Shown piece after piece: positions 22,601-35,501 of a stretch of DNA of 64,000 nt (positions are counted from its first letter, which is position 1; each line of letters opens with the position of its first letter). The translations under genes were made by a program, and so were the position numbers. The stretch spans positions 99,892 through 163,891 of the forward strand of contig JAGNYI010000002.1 in assembly GCA_017985015.1 (NCBI GenBank). Reading direction: 5' to 3'. The notes under the pieces are model-generated. The model had not been told where the DNA came from and searched no databases. It was given only the letters and a program-made list of their open reading frames with translations. The DNA comes from Giesbergeria sp. Its GTDB lineage: Bacteria > Pseudomonadota > Gammaproteobacteria > Burkholderiales > Burkholderiaceae_C.

Positions 22601-24355
22601 ATGACGTTCTCCGTCCCTGGCCTGGCCGTCGCCCGAGGCATTGCCATTGGCCGCGCAGTGCTGGTGGGCTCCAGCCGCGTGGACGTAGCGCACTACTTCG
22701 TCGAGCCGCAGCAGGTGGACGACGAAATCGAACGCGTGCGCAGTGGGCGCAACGCCGTGATGCAGGAGCTGACCCGTCTGCAGGCCGAAATGCCGCCCGA
22801 CGCTCCGCCCGAACTGGCCGCGTTGCTGGACGTGCACCTCATGCTGCTGCAGGACGAAATGCTGGTCTCGGGCGTCAAGCACTGGATCACCGAGCGTCTG
22901 TACAACGCAGAGTGGGCGCTGACCACGCAGCTCGAACTGATCGCGCGGCAGTTCGACGAAATGGAGGACGAGTACCTGCGCGAACGCAAGGCCGATTTGG
23001 AGCAGGTGGTCGATCGCATCCTTCGCTACATGAAGGGCGCCCCCAACCCCGTGGCGCCGCCGGCCGCCAGCCCGCGCCGCAAGACCCAGCAAGACCTGTT
23101 GCTGGACGATAGCCTGGACGTTCCGCTGGTACTGGTGGCGCACGATCTCTCGCCTGCCGACATGCTGCAGTTCAAGAAAAGCGTCTTTGCGGGGTTTGTC
23201 ACCGACGTGGGTGGCAAGACCTCGCACACCGCCATCGTCGCGCGCAGCATGGACATACCTGCCGTGGTGGGCGCGCGCGCGGCGAGCCAGTTGGTGCGCC
23301 AGGACGACTGGGTCATCATCGATGGCGACGCCGGGGTGGTGATCGTCGACCCCTCGCCCATCATCCTGGCCGAATATGGTTTTCGCCAGCGCCAGATTGA
23401 ACTTGAGCGCGAACGCCTGGGCCGCTTGCGCCATACGCCGTGCGTGACGCTCGATGGCCAGAAGGTTGAGTTGCTCGCCAACATCGAACTGCCCGCGGAT
23501 GGCGTCACCGCCATTGCGGTCGGTGCTGTGGGCGTAGGACTGTTTCGCACCGAATTCCTGTTCATGGGGCGCAGCGGCAAGCTGCCCGACGAAGAAGAGC
23601 AATACCTCGCCTACCGCGAGGCGGTAGATGCCATGCAGGGCTTGCCCGTTACCATTCGTACCCTCGACATCGGCGCCGACAAGCCGCTGGACCGGGCACG
23701 CAAGGACGATTCGCTCAATCCTGCGCTGGGGTTGCGCGCCATCCGCTGGAGCCTGGCCGATCCGGCCATGTTCCGCACGCAGATTCGCGCGGTGCTCCGC
23801 GCCGCCGCGCATGGCCGCGTGAACATGATGTTTCCCATGCTGGTGAATGCCGAAGAAATTCGTCAGACGCTGGCCCATGTGCGTCTCGCCCAGGCAGAGC
23901 TCGATGACCGCGGGGCGGTGTATGGCGCGGTGCGCTTGGGCGCCATGATCGAGGTGCCTGCCGCGGCGCTCACCGTGCGCATGTTTTTGCGCCATTTCGA
24001 TTTTTTGTCGATCGGCACCAACGACTTAATTCAGTACACCCTGGCCATTGATCGTGCCGACGAGGCTGTCGCCGATCTGTATGACCCCATGCACCCGGCG
24101 GTGCTTGCGCTGGTGGCGGGCGTCATCGCCGAATGTCGGGCGCAGGGCAAGAGCGTCTCGGTGTGCGGCGAGATGGCGGGAGACCTGACCCTCACAAAGC
24201 TGCTGCTGGGGCTGGGATTGCGCAGCTTCTCCATGCACCCGGCGCAAATCCTTGCCATCAAGCAAGAGGTGCTGCGGGCCGACACGCGCAAGCTCGCGCT
24301 GTGGGCCCAGGAGGTGCTGGAGAGTGGAGGCTCGGCGCGCTTGTGTGGGCCATGA
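22601..24355 (+). CDS. ptsI: PTS Enzyme I (PEP-protein phosphotransferase)
   Basis: Enzyme I autophosphorylates from PEP and phosphorylates HPr. The product is 584 residues. The N-terminal domain carries the active His209 in GGKTSHTAIVARSMD; the C-terminal PEP-binding barrel contains GVGLFRTEFLFMGR, DIGADKPL, and the acid/base Cys region SVCGEMAGD. It completes the general PTS proteins here, but no sugar permease is nearby, fitting a regulatory PTS. Confidence 0.96.
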   Translation: MTFSVPGLAVARGIAIGRAVLVGSSRVDVAHYFVEPQQVDDEIERVRSGRNAVMQELTRLQAEMPPDAPPELAALLDVHLMLLQDEMLVSGVKHWITERLYNAEWALTTQLELIARQFDEMEDEYLRERKADLEQVVDRILRYMKGAPNPVAPPAASPRRKTQQDLLLDDSLDVPLVLVAHDLSPADMLQFKKSVFAGFVTDVGGKTSHTAIVARSMDIPAVVGARAASQLVRQDDWVIIDGDAGVVIVDPSPIILAEYGFRQRQIELERERLGRLRHTPCVTLDGQKVELLANIELPADGVTAIAVGAVGVGLFRTEFLFMGRSGKLPDEEEQYLAYREAVDAMQGLPVTIRTLDIGADKPLDRARKDDSLNPALGLRAIRWSLADPAMFRTQIRAVLRAAAHGRVNMMFPMLVNAEEIRQTLAHVRLAQAELDDRGAVYGAVRLGAMIEVPAAALTVRMFLRHFDFLSIGTNDLIQYTLAIDRADEAVADLYDPMHPAVLALVAGVIAECRAQGKSVSVCGEMAGDLTLTKLLLGLGLRSFSMHPAQILAIKQEVLRADTRKLALWAQEVLESGGSARLCGP

Positions 24356-24363
24356 AACGCTAT

Positions 24364-24410
24364 AAAAATAATAGCTATATATTATTGCCCAATAAGCGCT
24401 AGAGGCTTAA
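24364..24410 (-). repeat. Dispersed intergenic repeat, copy F
   Basis: Inverted copy: AATAGCTATATATTATTGCC, then CAATAAGCGCTAGAGGCTT on the plus strand. It lies in the 164-bp gap between the convergent ptsI and lipA genes. I see no other feature in that gap. Confidence 0.75.
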
Positions 24411-24519
24411 AACTACAAGAATTTTCAGTGGCGACCAGTGGTGTGGCTCAGGCGGAGTGGGTTTTGTTACTTGCCTGCCTGCCAGGCCGGCGCGGTGCCA
24501 CGGCGCGCCGCGTTCGCCG

Positions 24520-25500
24520 TTACACGCCTGCGGCGTGCGCCTGCTGATCGGCGTGGTAGCTCGATCGCACCATCGGACCCACAGCGGCGTGCGAGAAACC
24601 CATGGCGTAGGCAGCTTCTTCAATCTGCTTGAACTGCTCGGGGTGAACGTAGCGGCGCACGGGCAGGTGGCTGCTGCTGGGCGCCAGGTACTGGCCCACC
24701 GTCAGCATGCTCACGCCGTGCGCGCGCAGATCGCGCATCACTTCCAGAATTTCCTCGTCGGTTTCGCCCAGGCCCACCATGATGCCGCTCTTGGTGGGCA
24801 CGTCCGGATACCGGGCCTTGAACTTCTTGAGCAGGTTCAGCGAGAACTGGTAGTCGCTTCCCGGACGTGCTTCCTTGTATAGACGTGGCGCGGTTTCCAG
24901 ATTGTGGTTCATCACATCGGGCAATCCGGCTTTGAGGATGTCCAGCGCACGTTCGTCACGCCCGCGAAAATCCGGGGTGAGAATTTCGATCTGCGTGCTG
25001 GGCGAGAGTGCGCGAATGTTCTGGATGCACTCCACAAAATGCCCGGCGCCACCGTCGCGCAGATCATCCCGGTCCACGCTGGTGATCACCGCGTACTTCA
25101 AGCGCAGCGCGGCAATGGTGCGAGCAAGGTTCAGCGGCTCATCCTTGTCGAGCGCGTCGGGCCTGCCATGTCCCACGTCGCAGAACGGGCAGCGGCGCGT
25201 GCACTTGTCGCCCATGATCATGAACGTGGCGGTGCCGTTGCCAAAGCATTCGCCGATGTTCGGGCAACTGGCCTCTTCGCACACGGTGTGCAGCTTGTGC
25301 TCGCGCAGGATGCTCTTGATCTCGTAGAAGCGTGTGCTGGGCGAGCCCGCCTTGACGCGAATCCATTCGGGCTTTTTCAGCACCGGGCCTTGTTCCACCT
25401 TGACTGGAATGCGCGAGAGCTTGGCGGCAGCTTTTTGCTTGGCAAGCGGGTTGTATTCGGCGCTCGATTGCGCTTCGCGGACGACGTCGGTGGTGCTCAT
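24520..25500 (-). CDS. lipA: Lipoyl synthase
   Basis: LipA inserts two sulphur atoms into octanoyl groups to form lipoyl cofactors. The product is 326 residues. The radical-SAM cluster motif is [15 protein letters not shown] (CxxxCxxC), and the auxiliary cluster cysteines are in [14 protein letters not shown]. The C-terminal RSSYHAD has the conserved RSSY serine ligand. It lies 15 bp after lipB on the minus strand; lipB and ybeD precede it, the usual lipoylation cluster. Confidence 0.98.
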   Translation of the reverse strand: MSTTDVVREAQSSAEYNPLAKQKAAAKLSRIPVKVEQGPVLKKPEWIRVKAGSPSTRFYEIKSILREHKLHTVCEEASCPNIGECFGNGTATFMIMGDKCTRRCPFCDVGHGRPDALDKDEPLNLARTIAALRLKYAVITSVDRDDLRDGGAGHFVECIQNIRALSPSTQIEILTPDFRGRDERALDILKAGLPDVMNHNLETAPRLYKEARPGSDYQFSLNLLKKFKARYPDVPTKSGIMVGLGETDEEILEVMRDLRAHGVSMLTVGQYLAPSSSHLPVRRYVHPEQFKQIEEAAYAMGFSHAAVGPMVRSSYHADQQAHAAGV

Positions 25501-25515
25501 GGTGGGGCTTCGGAT

Positions 25516-26214
25516 TCAGGGCGTCAGCCGCGCGATCAGGTGCTTGCTGAGCACATCTGCAGCCTCGTCCCAAGTGGTGTGGACCCCGATTGTAGAAAGG
25601 TCCACTGTGCGCAAACCCACGTAGCCGCATGGGTTGATACGTTCAAAGGGTTCCAGGTCCATCGCCACGTTGAGGGCGACTCCGTGCAGACTGCAATGCC
25701 GCGTGACCTTGATGCCCAGTGCCGAGATCTTGCCCAGGCCGGTGAAGTCGGGTCCGGGCATGGGCTCGCCAGGCTCCCGGTGGCGCGGCCGCTGAGCCAG
25801 GGCCTGATGGCTGGCCGGGTCATCGAGTCGCACATAGATGCCCGGCGCACCGGCCACGCGATGGCCAGTGATGCCGAAATGCGCCAGTGTGCGGATGACC
25901 GCCTCTTCTACGCGGTAGACATATTCCTTGACGTAGTAGTCGGCACGCCGCAAGTCGATGAGCGGGTAGGCGACCACTTGGCCCGGCCCATGAAAAGTCA
26001 CCTTGCCGCCCCGGTTGGTGGCCGTTACGGGGATGTCTCCGGTCTCCAGCAAATGCTCGGGTCGGGCAGAGATGCCCTGGGTGAATACCGGTGGGTGCTC
26101 ACAAATCCAGAGCTGATCGTGCTCGTCTGCGCTGCGCTGCGCGGTAAATTGCTGCATGGCGGCGTATGTGGGTGCATACGGCACCCGGCCAAGGCGATGC
26201 AGTTCGATGGACAC
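25516..26214 (-). CDS. lipB: Octanoyl-ACP:protein N-octanoyltransferase
   Basis: LipB moves octanoate from ACP to lipoyl domains, the step before LipA. The product is 232 residues. Conserved features are [21 protein letters not shown], the catalytic Lys in [18 protein letters not shown] and the adjacent Cys. The N-terminal HLGRVPY-like [20 protein letters not shown] is typical. ybeD lies 14 bp upstream and lipA 15 bp downstream. Confidence 0.97.
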   Translation of the reverse strand: MSIELHRLGRVPYAPTYAAMQQFTAQRSADEHDQLWICEHPPVFTQGISARPEHLLETGDIPVTATNRGGKVTFHGPGQVVAYPLIDLRRADYYVKEYVYRVEEAVIRTLAHFGITGHRVAGAPGIYVRLDDPASHQALAQRPRHREPGEPMPGPDFTGLGKISALGIKVTRHCSLHGVALNVAMDLEPFERINPCGYVGLRTVDLSTIGVHTTWDEAADVLSKHLIARLTP

Positions 26215-26228
26215 CTGCTCCGCCCTTG

Positions 26229-26546
26229 TCAGAGAACCACCTTGACCAGCGCGTGGGAGGTGAAAGCCAAGTAGAGCGCATCAAGCTGTTCCCGGCTCGT
26301 GGCCGTGACGATCATTGTTACCCCAAGGTACTTGCCCGTTCGGCTCGGCCGCAACTCGATTTCCGTTGCGTCAAAATCCGGGGCCAAGCGGCGGGCAATC
26401 TCAGTCAGGGCATGTACCAACCCCTCCTCGTTCAGTCCCATCACCTTGATGGGGAAGCGCGACGGGAATTCGATCAGCGAATGCTTGCGCGTGTCGGAAG
26501 CCAGGGCCTTGTCGGCCGGCTGAGGCGGAATAGGGGACTTCACCAT
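26229..26546 (-). CDS. ybeD: YbeD-like DUF493 protein
   Basis: A 105-residue cytosolic protein of the DUF493 (YbeD) family, with [20 protein letters not shown] and [20 protein letters not shown]. The fold is ACT-like and it is found next to lipB-lipA in many proteobacteria, as here. A role in lipoylation regulation has been suggested from gene order, but the function is not established. Confidence 0.9.
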   Translation of the reverse strand: MVKSPIPPQPADKALASDTRKHSLIEFPSRFPIKVMGLNEEGLVHALTEIARRLAPDFDATEIELRPSRTGKYLGVTMIVTATSREQLDALYLAFTSHALVKVVL

Positions 26547-26705
26547 ACGAGTAGCTTACTCACGTTTCCATAGCGATGCAGTTGTGCAGTTGGGTATCGG
26601 GGCGGCCCAGCCGGATGGCATGGCTGCTGTCATGCCATGGCGTGCCGTGCCAAGGGGCAAATCCACGACGCTGTCCTGCGGACAAAAACCCACAACGTGC
26701 AAAAA

Positions 26706-26736
26706 TTGGCACTGGCCACGGGTTTTTACTTATAAT
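26706..26736 (+). promoter_or_regulatory. Candidate atp operon promoter
   Basis: TTGGCA (26706-26711) and a consensus TATAAT (26731-26736) lie 19 bp apart, 48 bp before atpI. The spacer is somewhat long. The rest of the gap from ybeD contains only a GGCATG/CATGCC hairpin and no recognisable gene. Confidence 0.55.
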
Positions 26737-26783
26737 GGGAGGCTTTCGAGAAAATTTCGACGTGCCAATGCGGGGAGGCCCAT

Positions 26784-27251
26784 GTGAATCCAGTCGCCCC
26801 CAGACACGAAGCTGAGGACGAAGAACCCGAGTTCAAGCCACTGACGCCCGATCAGGCTCGCGAATGGCGCAAGCGCCATCCTGCACTGTCTGTGTGGCGT
26901 CTTGTGTTTGGGCAGTTGGTGGTGGGCTCGATGGTCACTTTGTTGACTTGGCTCATCACCCAGGACCGCGCTGTAGCGGGGTCTGCTGCCTGGGGTGCCT
27001 TGTGTGTTGTCGTTCCTGCCGCGCTATTTGCGCGCGGCATGGCGCGCGCAAGACAGAGTGTCAGCGAGGTGTTGGCGGGGTTGTTCGTGTGGGAGATGGC
27101 AAAGATTGCGCTGACCGTTGCCATGCTGTGGATGGCAACGCGCTGGCTCCAGTCGCCCAGCTGGCCAGCTTTGCTGGTGGGGATGGTGGTGACGATGAAA
27201 ACGTACTGGTTCGTGCTTTTGGTGCGGCCCGGTGTCCGAAAAACCGATTGA
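26784..27251 (+). CDS. atpI: ATP synthase subunit I
   Basis: AtpI is a small membrane protein thought to help assemble the c-ring. The product is 155 residues starting at a GTG preceded by GGGGAGG; nearby ATGs are out of frame. About four hydrophobic helices (for example LVFGQLVVGSMVTLLTWLI) match the AtpI family. A charged N-terminus of about 35 residues precedes them. atpB follows 19 bp downstream. Confidence 0.88.
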   Translation: MNPVAPRHEAEDEEPEFKPLTPDQAREWRKRHPALSVWRLVFGQLVVGSMVTLLTWLITQDRAVAGSAAWGALCVVVPAALFARGMARARQSVSEVLAGLFVWEMAKIALTVAMLWMATRWLQSPSWPALLVGMVVTMKTYWFVLLVRPGVRKTD

Positions 27252-27270
27252 TTGAGAGAAGAGTTGTCCG

Positions 27271-28149
27271 ATGGCCGCAGAAGCGCACGCTCCGACTGCA
27301 AGTGAATACATCGTTCACCACCTGCAGCATCTTCAAAACATCAAACAAAAAGCCGTCATCGACATGTCGGTCGTGAATTACGACTCCGTCATCGTCGGCT
27401 TGCTGGTGGGTGGACTGGGTCTCTTTTTCTTCTGGCTGGCCGCGCGAAAGGCTACGTCTGGCGTGCCGGGTCGCTGGCAGGCGGCGGTGGAGATAATGAT
27501 CGAGATGGTCGATACCCAGGCCAAAGCCACTATCCACAACGCCCAAAGCCGCAAACTGATTGCTCCCCTGGCGCTTACCGTATTCGTCTGGATTTTCCTG
27601 ATGAATGCCATGGATCTTTTGCCTGTGGATTTGCTGCCCGTCATCTGGGCGCAGATCTGGGGCGCAGCGGGCAACGATCCGCACCATGCCTATCTGCGCA
27701 TTGTCCCTACTGCCGACCTTTCGACCACGATGGGTCTTTCGGTCTCCGTGTTGGTTTTGTGTCTGATTTACAGCGTCAAGATCAAGGGTCTTGGCGGCTG
27801 GATGCACGAACTCGTCACTGCGCCTTTTGGAACCAGCAAAAATCCGATCTTTGCTCTGATTCTGGGTGTGATCAATCTGTTCATGCAGATCATTGAATAC
27901 GTTGCCAAGACGGTGTCGCACGGCATGCGGCTGTTTGGCAACATGTACGCTGGTGAGTTGGTATTTATGCTGATTGCCGTGATGGGTGGCGCAGCAGCCA
28001 TGTCGCTTTCTGGCGTGTTGCTCCCTGTGGGGCACATCATTGCAGGCACGATCTGGGCGATATTTCACATCTTGATCATCACTTTGCAAGCCTTTATTTT
28101 CATGATGCTGACGTTGATTTATCTCGGTCAAGCGCATGAATCTCACTGA
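27271..28149 (+). CDS. atpB: ATP synthase Fo subunit a
   Basis: Subunit a forms the proton half-channels against the c-ring. The product is 292 residues. The essential arginine is in the helix containing HGMRLFGNMYAGELVFMLI, and the last helices include HILIITLQAFIFMMLTLIYL. The N-terminal region reads ASEYIVHHLQHLQ. It is second in the operon after atpI. Confidence 0.97.
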   Translation: MAAEAHAPTASEYIVHHLQHLQNIKQKAVIDMSVVNYDSVIVGLLVGGLGLFFFWLAARKATSGVPGRWQAAVEIMIEMVDTQAKATIHNAQSRKLIAPLALTVFVWIFLMNAMDLLPVDLLPVIWAQIWGAAGNDPHHAYLRIVPTADLSTTMGLSVSVLVLCLIYSVKIKGLGGWMHELVTAPFGTSKNPIFALILGVINLFMQIIEYVAKTVSHGMRLFGNMYAGELVFMLIAVMGGAAAMSLSGVLLPVGHIIAGTIWAIFHILIITLQAFIFMMLTLIYLGQAHESH

Positions 28150-28446
<297 letters not shown>

Positions 28447-28480
28447 GCTCCCTTCAACGCCCACTTAGAAAGGTGTTGCC

Positions 28481-28951
28481 GTGAGTATCAATGCGACCCT
28501 GTTCGTTCAGGCCATTGTCTTTTTGATTCTGGTGCTGTTCACGATGAAGTTCGTGTGGCCCCCGGTCGCGAAGGCACTGGATGAGCGAGCCCAGAAAATC
28601 GCCGATGGCCTCGCTGCTGCCGACCGTGCCAAATCCGAGCTGAGCGCTGCCAACCAGCGTGTCGAGCAGGAGTTGTCGCAGGCGCGCAACGAGACGGCGA
28701 CACGTCTTGCCGACGCGGACCGCCGTGCCCAGTCCATCATCGAAGAAGCCAAGGTTCGTGCAGGCGAAGAAGCGACAAAAATCGTTGCTGCCGCTCGTTC
28801 AGAAGCCGAGCAGCAAGCCGTTCAGGCGCGCGAAGTCCTGCGTGAGCAGGTGGCCGTTCTTGCCGTCAAAGGTGCCGAGCAAATTTTGCGCAAGGAAGTC
28901 GATGCCGGCGTCCACGCGGATCTGCTGACGCGCCTGAAGACTGAGCTGTAA
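28481..28951 (+). CDS. atpF: ATP synthase Fo subunit b
   Basis: Subunit b is the peripheral stalk dimer. The product is 156 residues from a GTG start (GTGAGTATCAATGCG), preceded by AGAAAGG. One N-terminal helix ([20 protein letters not shown]) is followed by a long Ala/Glu-rich coiled coil. It lies 34 bp after atpE and 14 bp before atpH. Confidence 0.96.
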   Translation: MSINATLFVQAIVFLILVLFTMKFVWPPVAKALDERAQKIADGLAAADRAKSELSAANQRVEQELSQARNETATRLADADRRAQSIIEEAKVRAGEEATKIVAAARSEAEQQAVQAREVLREQVAVLAVKGAEQILRKEVDAGVHADLLTRLKTEL

Positions 28952-28965
28952 GGGAGCGCACCACC

Positions 28966-29508
28966 ATGGCCGAAATCGCGACCATTGCGCGTCCCTATGC
29001 GGAAGCCTTGTTCAAAGCCTGCGTCGACCAGAGTACAGGCAGTGCGCAGCAAGCGCTGGACTGGGTGGACAAGCTGGGCGTTATTGCTGCCAGCCCCGTC
29101 CTGCAGCAGCTTGCAGGAAACCCCAAGGTGAGCTCGGAGCAGGTTTTTTCCGTGATCTCCGGAGTTGCCGGCGCCGAGTTGTCGGGAATGGCGCAAAACT
29201 TTTTGCGGACTGTGATCGACAACGGCCGCGTCGAGGCCTTGCCTGAAATCGCGGCCCAATTTCGCGCGCTGGTCAATCGTCAGAGCGGATCTTCTGATGC
29301 AGTGGTCTACAGCGCATTCGCCATGGATGCATCGGCTCTGTCCGATCTTGGTGCTTCACTGGAGAAGCGCTTTGGTCGCAAGTTGAACTTGCGGGTTCAG
29401 CAGGACGAATCGCTGATTGGCGGGATTCGCGTGGTGGTGGGTGACGAGGTGTTGGACACGTCGGTCAAGGCCCGCCTGGAACAAATGAAAGCTGTCCTCA
29501 CCGCCTGA
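28966..29508 (+). CDS. atpH: ATP synthase F1 subunit delta
   Basis: Delta links the peripheral stalk to the top of F1. The product is 180 residues, with [17 protein letters not shown] at the N-terminus and the C-terminal [20 protein letters not shown] segment typical of the family. It follows atpF by 14 bp and precedes atpA by 46 bp. Confidence 0.95.
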   Translation: MAEIATIARPYAEALFKACVDQSTGSAQQALDWVDKLGVIAASPVLQQLAGNPKVSSEQVFSVISGVAGAELSGMAQNFLRTVIDNGRVEALPEIAAQFRALVNRQSGSSDAVVYSAFAMDASALSDLGASLEKRFGRKLNLRVQQDESLIGGIRVVVGDEVLDTSVKARLEQMKAVLTA

Positions 29509-29554
29509 AGCGCGGCCGGGGCCCTAGGCAAACCAAAGAAAGAAGGAAAGAGTC

Positions 29555-31108
29555 ATGCAACTCAATCCCGCAGAAATTTCTGAGCTGATCAAGAGCCGCA
29601 TCGAAGGCTTGGAAGTTGGTTCCGACATCCGTAACCAAGGCACCGTCGTTTCGGTGTCGGACGGCATCGTTCGCATCCACGGCCTCTCGGACGTGATGCA
29701 GGGCGAAATGCTTGAATTCCCGGCGACGGCAGACGGCACGCCTTCCTACGGTCTGGCGCTGAATCTCGAGCGCGACTCGGTCGGCTCCGTGATTCTGGGT
29801 GAGTACGAGCACATCTCCGAAGGCGACACCGTCAAGTGCACGGGCCGCATTCTGGAAGTGCCCGTCGGCCCCGAGCTGATTGGCCGCGTGGTCAACGCGC
29901 TGGGCCAGCCCATCGACGGCAAAGGTCCGATCAACGCGAAGATGACGGACGTGATTGAAAAGGTCGCTCCGGGTGTGATCGCACGCAAGTCCGTGGACCA
30001 GCCGCTACAGACCGGTTTGAAGTCCATTGACTCCATGGTGCCTATCGGCCGTGGCCAGCGCGAGCTGATCATTGGCGATCGCCAGACCGGCAAGACGGCT
30101 GTTGCTATCGACGCCATCATCAACCAGAAGGGCCAGGGCGTCACCTGCGTCTACGTCGCGATCGGCCAGAAGGCCTCATCGATCAAGAACGTGGTGCGCT
30201 CGCTGGAACAAGCCGGCGCCATGGACTACACCATCGTGGTGGCTGCATCGGCTTCCGAATCGGCAGCCATGCAATACGTTTCGGCCTATTCGGGCTGCAC
30301 CATGGGCGAGTATTTCCGCGACCGCGGTCAAGATTCGCTGATCGTGTACGACGACCTGTCCAAGCAGGCCGTGGCCTACCGCCAAGTGTCCTTGCTGCTG
30401 CGTCGCCCACCAGGCCGCGAAGCCTATCCTGGCGATGTGTTCTATCTCCACAGCCGTCTGCTTGAGCGCGCCGCGCGCGTCAACGAGAAATACGTTGAAG
30501 ACTTCACCAAGGGAGAAGTCAAGGGCAAGACGGGTTCGCTGACGGCACTGCCCATCATTGAAACGCAGGCTGGCGACGTGTCCGCCTTCGTGCCCACCAA
30601 CGTGATCTCGATCACCGACGGCCAGATCTTCCTGGAAACCAGCCTGTTCAACGCCGGTATCCGACCCGCCATCAACGCCGGTATCTCGGTGTCGCGTGTG
30701 GGTGGTGCTGCGCAGACCAAGCTGATCAAGGCGCTGTCCGGCGGTATCCGTACCGACCTGGCCCAGTACCGCGAGCTGGCCGCGTTCGCGCAGTTTGCTT
30801 CTGATCTGGACGACGCCACCCGCAAGCAGCTCGACCGCGGTGCCCGCGTGACGGAACTGCTCAAGCAGGCCCAGTACAGCCCCCTGCCCATTTCGCTGAT
30901 GGCGGCCACCTTGTTCGCAGTGAACAAGGGCTTCCTCGACGACATCGACGTCAAGAACGTGCTGGCTTTTGAGCACGGGCTGCACCAGTTCCTCAAGACC
31001 AGCCACGCTGCATTGCTTGACAAGCTCGAAACCGCCAAGGCGATGGACAAGGACGCAGAAGCGGCTTTGACCACTGCCGTGGCTGCGTTCAAGAAGTCTT
31101 TCGCTTAA
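29555..31108 (+). CDS. atpA: ATP synthase F1 subunit alpha
   Basis: Alpha forms the non-catalytic nucleotide sites of F1. The product is 517 residues. The P-loop is [13 protein letters not shown], and the subunit signature [17 protein letters not shown] is present in the C-terminal half. An AAGGAAAGAGTC region precedes the ATG. It is the standard fifth structural gene of the operon and is followed by atpG after 21 bp. Confidence 0.98.
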   Translation: MQLNPAEISELIKSRIEGLEVGSDIRNQGTVVSVSDGIVRIHGLSDVMQGEMLEFPATADGTPSYGLALNLERDSVGSVILGEYEHISEGDTVKCTGRILEVPVGPELIGRVVNALGQPIDGKGPINAKMTDVIEKVAPGVIARKSVDQPLQTGLKSIDSMVPIGRGQRELIIGDRQTGKTAVAIDAIINQKGQGVTCVYVAIGQKASSIKNVVRSLEQAGAMDYTIVVAASASESAAMQYVSAYSGCTMGEYFRDRGQDSLIVYDDLSKQAVAYRQVSLLLRRPPGREAYPGDVFYLHSRLLERAARVNEKYVEDFTKGEVKGKTGSLTALPIIETQAGDVSAFVPTNVISITDGQIFLETSLFNAGIRPAINAGISVSRVGGAAQTKLIKALSGGIRTDLAQYRELAAFAQFASDLDDATRKQLDRGARVTELLKQAQYSPLPISLMAATLFAVNKGFLDDIDVKNVLAFEHGLHQFLKTSHAALLDKLETAKAMDKDAEAALTTAVAAFKKSFA

Positions 31109-31129
31109 TCAAGCCGCTGAGGAGGTCCC

Positions 31130-33465
<2,336 letters not shown>

Positions 33466-33540
33466 ACCACGCATCGGTAGAGCGTTTCTGCTCTGCCGGC
33501 ATTGGGCTCAACTGTCTTCACCGCCTCAAAGGAATCCTGA

Positions 33541-33960
33541 ATGGCCAACACCATCCACGTGGACGTCGTAAGCGCCGAAGAACTGATCTTCTCGGGCGAA
33601 GCGAATTTTGTCGCCCTGCCCGGTGAGGCTGGCGAACTGGGCGTGTACCCGCGCCACACCCCGCTGATCACCCGCATCCGGCCCGGCTCGGTACGCATTG
33701 AAATGGCCGACGGCAGCGAAGAATTCGTCTTCGTCGCTGGCGGCATTCTTGAGATCCAACCCGATTGCGTCACGGTGTTGTCGGACACCGCAGTGCGTGG
33801 CAAGGACCTGGACGACGAAAAGGCCGCCTCTGCCAAGGCTGCTGCGGAAGAAGCGCTCAAGAACGCCAAGGGCGAACTCGACCTGGCGCGTGCTCAATCC
33901 GAGCTGGCTGTCATGGCAGCGCAGATCGCCGCATTGCGCAAGTACCGGCAAAAGCGCTGA
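33541..33960 (+). CDS. atpC: ATP synthase F1 subunit epsilon
   Basis: Epsilon binds gamma and regulates ATP hydrolysis. The product is 139 residues with the N-terminal beta sandwich ([38 protein letters not shown]) and a C-terminal two-helix region ([20 protein letters not shown]). It lies 75 bp after atpD and ends the operon before a terminator. Confidence 0.97.
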   Translation: MANTIHVDVVSAEELIFSGEANFVALPGEAGELGVYPRHTPLITRIRPGSVRIEMADGSEEFVFVAGGILEIQPDCVTVLSDTAVRGKDLDDEKAASAKAAAEEALKNAKGELDLARAQSELAVMAAQIAALRKYRQKR

Positions 33961-33979
33961 GCCCGCCGCTGTGCAAACC

Positions 33980-34002
33980 ACCGCCTTCGGGCGGTTTTTT
34001 TT
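33980..34002 (+). terminator. Intrinsic terminator of the atp operon
   Basis: A short stem ACCGCC/GGCGGT closed by a TTCG tetraloop (33980-33995) is followed by a T-run to 34002. It lies 20 bp after atpC. Confidence 0.9.
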
Positions 34003-34026
34003 GGCTTGGAAACAGAAATCCAAGAG

Positions 34027-34072
34027 AAATGGGCCTCTAGCGCATACTGCGCCTACGCAAGTAGCTATCAAG
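34027..34072 (+). repeat. Dispersed intergenic repeat, copy G
   Basis: Copy reading AAATGGGCCTCTAGCGCATA, then CTGCGCCTACGCAAGTAGCT, ATCAAG. It lies between the atp terminator and the convergent TPM-domain gene. Confidence 0.75.
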
Positions 34073-34089
34073 TCAGGACTGATTCGGAA

Positions 34090-34614
34090 TCAGGAACGAA
34101 TCACTGGCACATCCGGGAGCTCGTTGCGCGGGCCGTCGTCCAGGCGCGCATGCGCCGGAAAATGCTGCTGCAGCAGTGCCGAGACCTCGTCGATCGCGCA
34201 GTTCAAAGCCTGCTCAAAATCGCCGCTCTTCAGGCGCTCCGCCATGCTCGCCACTACCTGCTCCCACTGCTGAGGCGGTACGCAGCGTGCCACGCCCCGG
34301 TCCGCAACAATCTCGACAGCGCGGTCTGCCAGCAGCAGGTAAATGAGCACGCCATTGTTGTGCTCGGTGTCCCAGATGCGCAACTTGCCAAACAGCGTGA
34401 TGGCCCGCTCCCGCGCGGGAGCGCCGCGCCAAAGGTAGCTGGGCGGCAAACCGCCTTCCAGGCACAGGCGCACTTGCCCGCTGTGCAGCTGCTCGCCTTG
34501 TGCCACTTTCTGCGTCAAGCGCTCCAGCGCAGCGCCGCGCAGCTGGGAGGGCAGGGCGCGACTGTGCCATCCGTGGCGCAGAACGCGGGACAGTCGATGA
34601 AGCAGAGTTGCCAT
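34090..34614 (-). CDS. TPM domain protein, short form
   Basis: A 174-residue protein with a TPM-type (YgcG/Psb32) domain and no clear signal peptide. Conserved stretches are GKLRIWDTEHNNGVLIYLLLADRAVEIVADRG (over about 32 positions) and WEQVVASMAERLKSGDFEQA. It starts 2 bp after the stop of a longer TPM gene, and lemA lies upstream of that. The lemA-TPM-TPM trio is common in Burkholderiales. The biochemical role is not settled; an envelope-stress or turnover role is conjecture. Confidence 0.85.
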   Translation of the reverse strand: MATLLHRLSRVLRHGWHSRALPSQLRGAALERLTQKVAQGEQLHSGQVRLCLEGGLPPSYLWRGAPARERAITLFGKLRIWDTEHNNGVLIYLLLADRAVEIVADRGVARCVPPQQWEQVVASMAERLKSGDFEQALNCAIDEVSALLQQHFPAHARLDDGPRNELPDVPVIRS

Positions 34615-34616
34615 GG

Positions 34617-35501
34617 CTACCAGTCACCCGACGCGCCGCCGCCGCCAAAGTCGCCACCGCCGCCCGAGGAGAAGCCGCCGCCGCCACTGCCGCCGCCGGA
34701 CGTTCCCCAGCCGCCACCACCACCGCCACCGCTGCTCCAGCCTGAGCCGCCTCTACCGAGCGGAATCAGCACAAATGCCAGCGCGCAAACCGCGGCCAGC
34801 ACCGCCAAGAACCAACTGGAGGTGAGCACCAAGGCAAGCGTCCCTGCCCCGCCGCCCACCAAGCCCGCGCCCAGGCGCTTGCCGAAAATAGCGCGCCCAA
34901 TGGGGCCGAAAACCACCAAGCCAAACAAAAAGAACGGTGCCAGCGCCATCCAGTCGCTGGTGGCGCCCTGACTCTTTTGGGTGCTGGCAGGCTCAGGAAG
35001 CGCCTCTCCCGCAATGCGCGCGGCCAATTGATCGATCGCCGCATTCAGCCCCCCGGCAAAATCGCCAGAGCGAAAACGAGGCTTCATGGCCTGGTCGATG
35101 ATGCGCGCCGCCGCCAGGTCTGGAATTGCCCCTTCCAGGGCCTTCGCCACCTCAATGCGCATCTTCCGATCGTTCTTTGCTACCACGATGAGCACGCCAT
35201 CGCCCACCTCGTGCCGTCCGATTTTCCAGGCGTTGCCAACGCGATTCGCAAAGGCGGCGATGTCTTCGGGCGCCGTGCTCCGCACCATGAGCACCACCAG
35301 CTGCGAGCCCTCCTTCTGCTCGATCTCGGCCAAACGCTGCTCCATGGCGCCCCGTTGGGATGCATCGAGCGTGCCGGTCTGGTCGATCACGTGGGCCGAC
35401 AATGCGGGAACTGCAAGCAGCGTCTCAGCCTGACCCTGAACGCCAAGAACAGCTATCAACAATATAGCTATAATCCCCCGCCAAATAAGCGCTAACGGCA
35501 T
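34617..35501 (-). CDS. TPM domain protein (YgcG-like) with Gly-rich tail
   Basis: A 294-residue protein with a signal peptide (MPLALIWRGIIAILLIAVLG), a periplasmic TPM domain (about 30-160; VIDQTGTLDASQRGAMEQRL and VGDGVLIVVAKNDRKMRIEV), two membrane helices (about 185-240) and a tail that is almost all Gly, Ser and Trp, ending FGGGGASGDW. Such tails are common in YgcG-like proteins. The signal peptide is encoded within copy H of the dispersed repeat. lemA lies 27 bp upstream, and the shorter TPM gene follows after 2 bp. Confidence 0.88.
   Translation of the reverse strand: MPLALIWRGIIAILLIAVLGVQGQAETLLAVPALSAHVIDQTGTLDASQRGAMEQRLAEIEQKEGSQLVVLMVRSTAPEDIAAFANRVGNAWKIGRHEVGDGVLIVVAKNDRKMRIEVAKALEGAIPDLAAARIIDQAMKPRFRSGDFAGGLNAAIDQLAARIAGEALPEPASTQKSQGATSDWMALAPFFLFGLVVFGPIGRAIFGKRLGAGLVGGGAGTLALVLTSSWFLAVLAAVCALAFVLIPLGRGGSGWSSGGGGGGGWGTSGGGSGGGGFSSGGGGDFGGGGASGDW

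Noticed and set aside
34617-34750. GC-rich repetitive DNA at the 3' end of the long TPM gene as a regulatory repeat
   Set aside because: It encodes the Gly/Ser-rich C-terminal tail that is usual in YgcG-like proteins.
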